Shown one piece after another: positions 58,618 to 64,000 of a DNA stretch of 64,000 bases. Position 1 is the first letter of the stretch; each line of letters starts with the position of its first letter. Made by a program: the position numbers and the translations under genes. The notes under the pieces were generated by a model. That model had not been told where the DNA came from. It saw only the letters and a program-made list of their open reading frames with translations, and did not search any database. This stretch comes from JAKFWF01 sp031367505 (lineage in GTDB: Bacteria > Pseudomonadota > Alphaproteobacteria > Rhizobiales > Hyphomicrobiaceae): NCBI GenBank assembly GCA_031367505.1, contig JANLPY010000627.1, forward strand, positions 1 through 64,000, in the 5' to 3' direction.

Positions 58618-59733
58618 ATGACAGCATCGAGTGGAGCAGCACCGATCATCGCCATGCGTGGGGCGGGCTATTACAGCGAAAATACGGTTGGCGCGAAGGC
58701 CGTAATCGATGCCGCGGGCGACCTGGTTTTGGCAGCGCTCGGCGGCATGGATCTGGCTGAGAGCTCGGGCCCCTTCGCCATTGCCGACTATGGTGCAGCC
58801 GATGGCGGAACCTCGCTCGACCTGATGCGGCGGGTAGTGACTGAGTTGCGGGCAAAGGGCTGCAACCGTCAAATTACGATCACCTATACGGACCTGCCGC
58901 ATAACGATTTTTCGGCCCTGTTCCGGCTTGTGCACGGACACCTGGGAAACCAAGAAGGCACGCCGCTCGGCCAGCAAGAAGGCGTGCTGACGTTCGGCAG
59001 CGGCACCAGTTTTTATCGCCAGATCCTGCCCGACAACACGCTCTCGCTCGGCTTCTCCGCGACGGCGATGCATTGGTTGTCGCGGTTGCCGGGACCAATC
59101 GCCGATGCGGTGCAGGCGGTCGGCGCGACCGAGGCCGAACGTGCAGCGTTCCGTGCGCAATCTATGGACGATTGGCGGACGATATTGCTGGCACGCGCAC
59201 GCGAGATGCGGCCGGGTGCCAAGCTCGTCTTGGCCAATTTCTGCGAGGATGAAGAGGGCCGCTACCTGGGGGCGACCGGCGGCATCAACATGTTCGCCGA
59301 GTTCGCACGCCACTGGCGGGCATTGCGCGATGCCGGCACCATTAGTGACACGGAATATCGTGCGGCAACTTTCCCGCAGTTCTATAAGAAGCCGGCCGAG
59401 TTCGCGGCGCCCTTCCTCGAGGCCGGTTCATCAGTTGCGCTGGCAGGATTACGGCTCGACCACATATCGACGCGTGTGACCGGCTGCCCATATGCGGCTG
59501 ATTTCAAACGCCATGGCGATGCGCGCGCATTCGCCAAGGCCTATATCCCGACCTTGCGATCCTGGACCGAAAGTACATTCGCCGGCGCGCTCGAAAAGGG
59601 GCGAAGTGCTGCCGAGCGCCAGGGGATTATCGACAGCTTCTATCGGGCCTACGAAGACGCGGTGGCCGCATCACCGGAAGGCCACGCCATGAATTACGTG
59701 CACTGCTTCATGGTGATTACCAAGGCAATGTGA
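58618..59733 (+). CDS. SABATH-like SAM-dependent carboxyl methyltransferase
   Basis: A 371-residue methyltransferase with the order of motifs seen in plant SABATH enzymes (salicylate/jasmonate methyltransferases) and a few bacterial fatty-acid methyltransferases: MRGAGYYSENTVGAKAVID, the SAM-binding IADYGAADGG (residues 55-64), TDLPHNDFSALFR (91-103), GSGTSFYRQILPDNTL (127-142) and SATAMHWLSRLP (147-158). Such enzymes methylate carboxyl groups of small acids. The ATG at 58618 follows AAGGACGAG. Divergence from an acyl-CoA synthetase suggests that both act on the same free acid, an inference from position. Confidence 0.8.
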   Translation: MTASSGAAPIIAMRGAGYYSENTVGAKAVIDAAGDLVLAALGGMDLAESSGPFAIADYGAADGGTSLDLMRRVVTELRAKGCNRQITITYTDLPHNDFSALFRLVHGHLGNQEGTPLGQQEGVLTFGSGTSFYRQILPDNTLSLGFSATAMHWLSRLPGPIADAVQAVGATEAERAAFRAQSMDDWRTILLARAREMRPGAKLVLANFCEDEEGRYLGATGGINMFAEFARHWRALRDAGTISDTEYRAATFPQFYKKPAEFAAPFLEAGSSVALAGLRLDHISTRVTGCPYAADFKRHGDARAFAKAYIPTLRSWTESTFAGALEKGRSAAERQGIIDSFYRAYEDAVAASPEGHAMNYVHCFMVITKAM

Positions 59734-59739
59734 GCGCAC

Positions 59740-60606
59740 TCAGCCGCCGGTGCCGGTCGCAACCGGTGTACCGGCGGTTTCGAGGCCCCACTCGCTCCAT
59801 GACCCGTCGTAGACGGCGGCGTTGGTTTGTCCGAGCCTTGCCAACGCGAGTGCGATGACGCCGGCCGTCACGCCGGATCCGCATGAGGCAACGACCGGTT
59901 TCATCGGATCGACGCCAGCCGCCTTGAAGATCGCCGCCAATTCCGCCTCGGACTTGAGTGTGCCGTCGGCATTCAGCAGGGTGCCGAACGGCACGTTCTT
60001 GGAGCTTGGAATGTGTCCGGATCTTAGACCCGCGCGTGGTTCGGGCACGGTGCCAGCGAAACGTCCCGCCGCGCGCGCATCCACGATCTGGGTTGTCTTG
60101 GAGCCGATCAACGCTTTGACATCGTCCTTGTCGCGAACCAGTTCGGCAATGAGGCGGCCGGTGAAGTGACGTGGGGTGCGCAGTTGGGTCACTTCGTCGG
60201 TGACGGGCCGGCCCTCGGCTTTCCACTTCTTCAAGCCGCCATTCAACACCGCCACATCGTTGTGACCCATGGTGCGGAACATCCACCAGACGCGCGCCGC
60301 CGAATAGAGCCCTTCGCTATCGTAGACGATGATACGCATACCATCGCCGATGCCCATTTTACGCATGCGGCTGGCGAATTTGGCGGCTGACGGCAACATG
60401 TGCGGCAGGGATGATTTCTCATCGGCGATGTCGTTGATGTCGAAGAACATCGCGCCCTCGATGTGTTCGGCCTTGTACTCGGCGAACGCGTCGCGCTTGG
60501 CCGTAGGCAAGTGCATCGATCCATCGAGAATGATCAAATCAGGCGCGCCCATGCGCTCGGCGAGCCATGATGTCTCCACCAGAAACTTCGACGCGATGTC
60601 CGTCAT
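59740..60606 (-). CDS. sseA: 3-mercaptopyruvate sulfurtransferase
   Basis: A 288-residue two-domain rhodanese-fold enzyme that transfers sulfur from 3-mercaptopyruvate to a thiol acceptor. The N-terminal non-catalytic domain contains LVETSWLAERMGAPDLIILDGSMHLP; the C-terminal domain carries the active-site loop CGSGVTA (Cys242), whose Gly-Ser-Gly-Val sequence favours mercaptopyruvate over thiosulfate. ATG at 60606. It is the last gene of a minus-strand run with the AlaX protein and a cysteine synthase-like enzyme (gaps of 31 and 5 bases), linking it to cysteine turnover. Confidence 0.92.
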   Translation of the reverse strand: MTDIASKFLVETSWLAERMGAPDLIILDGSMHLPTAKRDAFAEYKAEHIEGAMFFDINDIADEKSSLPHMLPSAAKFASRMRKMGIGDGMRIIVYDSEGLYSAARVWWMFRTMGHNDVAVLNGGLKKWKAEGRPVTDEVTQLRTPRHFTGRLIAELVRDKDDVKALIGSKTTQIVDARAAGRFAGTVPEPRAGLRSGHIPSSKNVPFGTLLNADGTLKSEAELAAIFKAAGVDPMKPVVASCGSGVTAGVIALALARLGQTNAAVYDGSWSEWGLETAGTPVATGTGG

Positions 60607-60637
60607 GGCTAAAGCTTTCTCTGAAGGTTTGCAGGCG

Positions 60638-61363
60638 TCAGATAAACGCAACGCGAATTCGCCGGTTTAGTTTGCCCTTCTTTTCTATTTTTGTAACTGC
60701 CAATTGGCCGATTTCGCTGGTGTTACGCACATGTGTGCCACCGCAAGGCTGCCGGTCGATTGAGCCGCTCTCGCCAATTAGAACGAGACGCACCCGGCCC
60801 GAGCCCATCGGCGGCTTGACCGCCATCGTGCGCACGAGGTTTGGATTGGCCTCCAGTTCAGCATCCGTAATCCACTGTTCGGTAACGGCATGATTGGCCC
60901 CGATCAGAGCATTGAGTTCGGTGGTCAATCGATCTTTGTCGATGGCGTCGGCATCGGCGATGTCGAAATCGAGACGGCCTTCATCCGCACCGATCTGACC
61001 GCCGGTGACGGGGAATTTGACCAGACTACACAGCAAGTGCAACCCGGTGTGCATGCGCATCAGCTTATGACGATTGGGCCAATCAAGGGTGACGGTGGCA
61101 TCGGTTCCCGGCGCCGGGGTTGACGGCAGGGGCTGCGCTGGCACATGTACGATCGTTGCCTTGTCAGCATCATAGACGGCGGTGGCGATGGCGATCGAAC
61201 CGAGGTTTGGGATGTCGATCGAACCGATGTCGCCGGGCTGGCCGCCAGCGGATGCATAGAAAACGGTCCGGTCGAGTATGATGCCGCCGCGATCGGTCAC
61301 GCTGAGGATCTTGGCCGTTGCCGATCTCGCGTAGGCGTCGTCGCGATAGAGTTTCTCGGTCAT
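60638..61363 (-). CDS. alanyl-tRNA editing protein, AlaX type
   Basis: A 241-residue stand-alone editing protein that removes Ser (or Gly) wrongly attached to tRNA-Ala. The zinc-binding motif HxxxH is in HKLMRMHTGLHLLCSL and CxxxH in QPCGGTHVRNTSEIG. The N-terminal part (TEKLYRDDAYARSATAKILSV...LDRTVFYASAGGQPGDIGSI) is the conserved AlaRS-like barrel. It is an AlaX-M length protein without a C-terminal RNA-binding extension. ATG at 61363. It lies between the cysteine synthase-like gene and sseA. Confidence 0.9.
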   Translation of the reverse strand: MTEKLYRDDAYARSATAKILSVTDRGGIILDRTVFYASAGGQPGDIGSIDIPNLGSIAIATAVYDADKATIVHVPAQPLPSTPAPGTDATVTLDWPNRHKLMRMHTGLHLLCSLVKFPVTGGQIGADEGRLDFDIADADAIDKDRLTTELNALIGANHAVTEQWITDAELEANPNLVRTMAVKPPMGSGRVRLVLIGESGSIDRQPCGGTHVRNTSEIGQLAVTKIEKKGKLNRRIRVAFI

Positions 61364-61368
61364 CCTGG

Positions 61369-62415
61369 TCAGGCCTTTTCGGGATCGGCAAACACGGCCG
61401 GAACAGTGCGATTGGTGACGAGCCACGGTGGCACGGGAAGGTTCTTGGACGCCATGAACTCGGGGTTGAATAGTTTCGACTGATATCGCGTACCGTAGTC
61501 GCACAGGATCGTCACGATCGTGTGCCCCGGCCCCAGTTCTTTCGCCAAACGCTTGGCGCCGGCAATATTGACGCCGGTGGAGGCGCCCATGCAGAGGCCC
61601 TCTTCGGTCAAAAGCCGGTAGACGATTTCGACGGCTTCCTTGTCATCTATGCGATACGATTTGTCGACGACGGCGCCCTCCAAGTTGGCGGTGATGCGCC
61701 CCTGGCCAATGCCTTCGGCAATCGATGATCCCTCGGCTTTCAACTCGCCGGTCGTGTAGTAGCTGTGCAGGGCGGCACCGTGCACGTCGGCAAGGGCGAT
61801 CGCGATATCACGACGTCTGGCCTTCAATCCCATCGACACGCCAGCCAATGTGCCACCTGATCCAACGGCACAGCAAAAACCGTCTATTTTACCGCCGGTC
61901 TGCTCGAAAATTTCGGGCGCGGTCGTCTCGATGTGCGCTTGCCGGTTGGCGACATTGTCGAACTGATTGGCCCAAATGGCGCCGTTCGGCTCGCTGGCGT
62001 TCAACGCGGCGGCGAGCCGGCCTGAGTATTTCACGAAGTTATTCGGGTTTTTATAGGGGACTGCCGGCACTTCGACGAGCGTCGCGCCAAGCAAGCGCAG
62101 GGCGTCCTTTTTTTCCTGGGCCTGGGTCTCAGGAATGACAATGACGCCACGATAGCCCAGAGCCGCGCCGATTACGGCCAAGCCAATGCCGGTGTTGCCA
62201 GCGGTGCCCTCGACGATCGTGCCGCCCGGTCGCAAGGTCCCACGGCGGACCGCGTCTTGAATGATGAACAAGGCGGCGCGGTCTTTCACCGATTGGCCTG
62301 GGTTCATGAACTCGGCCTTGCCGAGGATTTCACAACCGGTCTCTTCCGAGGCTCGGCGCAAGCGGATCAGCGGCGTGCGCCCCACGGCTGCAGCGATTGT
62401 ATCAGCGGTAAACAA
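61369..62415 (-). CDS. cysteine synthase-like PLP-dependent enzyme
   Basis: A 348-residue fold-type II PLP enzyme. The PLP Lys is in FMNPGQSVKDRAALFII, the substrate loop in EGTAGNTGIGLA and the phosphate cup in AVGSGGTLAGVSMGLK; C-terminal DKEAVEIVYRLLTEEGLCMGASTGVNIAGA fits the cysteine synthase/CBS-like group. O-acetylserine plus sulfide is the likely reaction; a cystathionine beta-synthase-like role is possible. No good ATG is available: the TTG at 62415 follows GGTGGAG at 8 bases and gives a normal N-terminus (TADTIAAAVGRTPLI). In-frame ATGs up to 62592 would run through a CtrA-type box. 5 bases separate it from the AlaX gene. Confidence 0.85.
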   Translation of the reverse strand: MFTADTIAAAVGRTPLIRLRRASEETGCEILGKAEFMNPGQSVKDRAALFIIQDAVRRGTLRPGGTIVEGTAGNTGIGLAVIGAALGYRGVIVIPETQAQEKKDALRLLGATLVEVPAVPYKNPNNFVKYSGRLAAALNASEPNGAIWANQFDNVANRQAHIETTAPEIFEQTGGKIDGFCCAVGSGGTLAGVSMGLKARRRDIAIALADVHGAALHSYYTTGELKAEGSSIAEGIGQGRITANLEGAVVDKSYRIDDKEAVEIVYRLLTEEGLCMGASTGVNIAGAKRLAKELGPGHTIVTILCDYGTRYQSKLFNPEFMASKNLPVPPWLVTNRTVPAVFADPEKA

Positions 62416-62483
62416 GCGGCGGTCTCCACCCAATGAAACACATTTGGACGATTTTGCGCATACGTCCGATTTCGTGACGGCGC

Positions 62484-62499
62484 TTAACCCGGGCTTAAC
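62484..62499. promoter_or_regulatory. CtrA-type box in the divergent control region
   Basis: TTAA (62484-62487), seven bases, then TTAAC (62495-62499) match the full CtrA consensus TTAA-N7-TTAAC. The surrounding GCTTAACCC is directly repeated. It lies 81 bases before the outer-membrane protein ATG and 68 bases from the cysteine synthase-like start, so it could control either. Confidence 0.65.
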
Positions 62500-62580
62500 C
62501 CAGGCCGGTGCATTGTCAAAGGGCAACATGAAGTCAGTAAGGCATCGAACACAAGTGCCTGTATCACGAGGATGACACAT

Positions 62581-63510
62581 ATGACGATCCACTTGAAGTC
62601 CAGTCTCGCCTCGGCAGCACTTGTAGCTGTCGCAGCAATCGCTACTTCTGCTTCGGCAGCCGATCTTGGCGGATATCGCGGCGGCTCACTGAAGGACAAT
62701 GGCGGTTACGTGCTGGCAGCCCCGTCAGGCGGCCCGGTTGGCAACTGCTACTTCCGCGCCGACGTCGGCTATTCCTGGTCGCGCAACCCGGACATCAAGT
62801 TTCCAGTTGGCAATACCATCAACACATGGGATGCCACCGATACTACTTATACCTCCAGCTACACCCAGACTGGCAGCAACGTTGCTGACACGACCATGGA
62901 AAATTCCTGGCTCGGCGAAGCGGGCTTCGGTTGCGGTTCTGGCTCCTACGGCATCCGCGGTGAATTGATGCTGGGTTACCGCGGCGACCGCAAGATCGAC
63001 GGAACTCCCGGCGACTATACCATCACCAATGATCACAGTGCCTTCGGTGGCGGCGTAGTGGCTGATCCGACAGTTGTCGATCCGCTGCATACCTCGGTGA
63101 AAACCTACACCCTGATGGCCAACGTCTACAAAGACCTCGGCAAATTCGGTAACGTCACGCCGTACGTCGGTGCCGGCATCGGCGTCGCCTACAATCAAAT
63201 GTCGGAAACTTATTTCACCGGCACAACGACGCTCCCAAACCGCATCGCTGGCGACAACGACATCTCACTGGCTTGGTCGCTGATGGCCGGCATCGGCTAC
63301 CAGATTTCTGATCGCGCCATCCTTGACGTCGGCTACCGTTACATCGACATGGGCAAGATCTCATCGCAACGTCATGACAACGCCGGCAACATCAACCCGC
63401 GCGTCGTCATTGATGATCTCGCCGCTCACGAGTTCAAAGTCGGTCTGCGCTATCACTTCGGCGCCAGCGATTGCTGCTCAGCCCAGCCTGCCTACGCCCC
63501 AATGAAGTAA
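62581..63510 (+). CDS. outer-membrane beta-barrel protein (Omp25/Omp31-like)
   Basis: A 309-residue porin-like protein of the kind abundant in Hyphomicrobiales. A signal peptide ends near ATSASAADLGGY (about residue 27). Strand-like alternation follows: GNCYFRADVGYSWSR, NSWLGEAGFGCGSGSYGIRGELMLGYRGDRKI, YTLMANVYKDLGKFGNVTPYVGAGIGVAY, SLAWSLMAGIGYQISDRAILDVGYRYIDMG and HEFKVGLRYHF. GAGGA lies 8 bases before the ATG at 62581; ATG at 62572 is an alternative. An upstream CtrA-type box and a strong terminator frame it as a single-gene unit. Confidence 0.9.
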   Translation: MTIHLKSSLASAALVAVAAIATSASAADLGGYRGGSLKDNGGYVLAAPSGGPVGNCYFRADVGYSWSRNPDIKFPVGNTINTWDATDTTYTSSYTQTGSNVADTTMENSWLGEAGFGCGSGSYGIRGELMLGYRGDRKIDGTPGDYTITNDHSAFGGGVVADPTVVDPLHTSVKTYTLMANVYKDLGKFGNVTPYVGAGIGVAYNQMSETYFTGTTTLPNRIAGDNDISLAWSLMAGIGYQISDRAILDVGYRYIDMGKISSQRHDNAGNINPRVVIDDLAAHEFKVGLRYHFGASDCCSAQPAYAPMK

Positions 63511-63543
63511 TTTGCCTCTGACTGTCAGCGGTAAATCCATCGA

Positions 63544-63583
63544 CGCCGAGCTTCAGAAATGAAGCTCGGCGATTTGTTGTTTT
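63544..63583 (+). terminator. rho-independent terminator of the outer-membrane protein gene
   Basis: CGCCGAGCTTCA (63544-63555) pairs perfectly with TGAAGCTCGGCG (63560-63571) around the tetraloop GAAA, and ATTTGTTGTTTT follows. It is 34 bases after the stop. Confidence 0.9.
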
Positions 63584-63667
63584 GAGCCGCTCGGTGCTGG
63601 CCGCGTTTTTGCGATCACCTGTTCAGTCGTTGAACTCGTGAAGCAAAACGTAAAGGGTCGTATCAAA

Positions 63668-63739
63668 ATGGGTCGTTTCACACTGATCATGTGCGGTGTT
63701 TGGTTAGCTTGCGCCGTATTTTTCTCGATAGCCGCTTGA
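63668..63739 (+). CDS. possible 23-residue single-helix membrane peptide
   Basis: ATG at 63668 opens a 23-codon frame, GRFTLIMCGVWLACAVFFSIAA, that is almost entirely hydrophobic and would span a membrane once. AAAGGG lies about 9 bases upstream. Its size and lack of a known family make it speculative. Confidence 0.25.
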   Translation: MGRFTLIMCGVWLACAVFFSIAA

Positions 63740-63758
63740 TGCACCGGTGAGCAATCAA

Positions 63759-64000
63759 TCACGCCCCGACGGTTCCGTGCCACCACTTGCCGCCGAGCAC
63801 GACGCCTTCGGAGAGGATGCGTTGGCGGCCTTCCATGTGCTCGCCCATGACGTCGACGTAATCGAACTTGCCTTCCGCAATTTTAAGGACAGTCGCATCG
63901 CCGGCCGAACCGGCTTTTAGTGAGCCGAGTTCCGGACGCTTGAGCGCCATTGCGCAGTTGACCGTGCTCTCCTTGATGACTTCGGCTAGCGGCATCCCCA
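63759..64000 (-). CDS. C-terminal part of an amidohydrolase/deacetylase-family metallohydrolase
   Basis: The last ~80 residues of a gene that begins beyond the window. LAEVIKESTVNCAMALKRPELGSLKAGSAGDATVLKI is the closing part of the composite-domain barrel in amidohydrolases of the dihydroorotase/D-aminoacylase type, and DYVDVMGEHMEGRQRILSEGVVLGGKWW is a C-terminus I associate with the amidohydrolase/deacetylase subgroup. The metal ligands lie in the missing part, so substrate and activity cannot be judged. Confidence 0.7.
   Translation of the reverse strand, partial: GMPLAEVIKESTVNCAMALKRPELGSLKAGSAGDATVLKIAEGKFDYVDVMGEHMEGRQRILSEGVVLGGKWWHGTVGA

Larger units (their letters stand above)
63511..63758. 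other. gap with terminator and a possible tiny gene
   Basis: Besides the terminator and the 23-codon frame listed separately, I see nothing in this stretch. The minus-strand open frame at 63553-63786 has no family pattern. Confidence 0.4.

Noticed and set aside
62416..62592. Longer cysteine synthase-like protein starting at an upstream in-frame ATG
   Set aside because: The extra residues do not resemble the family and the DNA holds a CtrA-type box and control region. The TTG at 62415 has a good ribosome-binding site.

Overview
The window looks like a chromosomal segment of a high-GC alphaproteobacterium of the order Hyphomicrobiales (Rhizobiales), probably near Xanthobacteraceae/Nitrobacteraceae. 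This rests on protein style: paired MltB-type lytic transglycosylases followed by a DUF459 protein, a TIGR02302/DUF4175 membrane protein, an LpxQ-like outer-membrane barrel, an Omp25/Omp31-like barrel, a CtrA-type box, and many Tat-exported solute-binding proteins. It is an inference from recognised families; no 16S or ribosomal gene is present.

Layout. 0-3 kb: the 3' end of an IS1595-like transposase, an unknown proline-rich protein and an orphan peptide/nickel-type binding protein. 3-6 kb: recX, convergent with galU, which is divergent from galE (nucleotide-sugar supply). 5.9-10 kb: an envelope operon of two lytic transglycosylases plus a DUF459 protein. 10-14 kb: a cupin, an unrecognised 805-residue membrane protein and a conserved hypothetical protein. 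14-23 kb: an alpha-2-macroglobulin/PbpC pair, then an LpxQ-like barrel. 23-27 kb: a LysR regulator and a DUF4175 protein with a Gln/Gly repeat. 27-32 kb: a frameshifted UDP-GlcNAc 2-epimerase coupled to a glycosyltransferase, then an enoyl-reductase-like protein, a PRISE-type reductase and an ABM protein. 32-39 kb: a sugar/polyol ABC importer operon (SBP, two permeases, ATPase), an amidohydrolase and glycerol-3-phosphate dehydrogenase, preceded by a GntR-like palindromic operator.

38.9-44.2 kb is a decayed region at the 3' side of a tRNA-Pro(CGG). It holds two truncated CPBP protease-like fragments flanking an alpha/beta hydrolase, a DUF1772 protein, a truncated cytochrome-b-like protein fused to an epimerase remnant, a Crp/Fnr-type regulator and an IS256 transposase fragment.

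44.5-61.4 kb is catabolic. A RuBisCO-like protein and a cupin converge on a TRAP transporter (dctPQM order). An aromatic block follows: homogentisate dioxygenase, an MBL-fold protein, a DUF2783 small protein with an FAD monooxygenase (resembling a two-component 3-hydroxyphenylacetate 6-hydroxylase), an FAD-binding dehydrogenase, a GFA protein, a degenerate SDR and an acyl-CoA synthetase. Divergent from the synthetase is a SABATH-like methyltransferase. 59.7-62.4 kb: sulfur and translation housekeeping (3-mercaptopyruvate sulfurtransferase, AlaX, a cysteine synthase-like enzyme). The window ends with an outer-membrane barrel under a perfect CtrA-type box and the C-terminus of an amidohydrolase/deacetylase.

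The best leads for something undescribed are the RuBisCO-like protein/cupin locus, the SABATH methyltransferase beside an acyl-CoA synthetase, and the 805-residue four-helix membrane protein. I found no CRISPR array, prophage or recognisable antiviral system.
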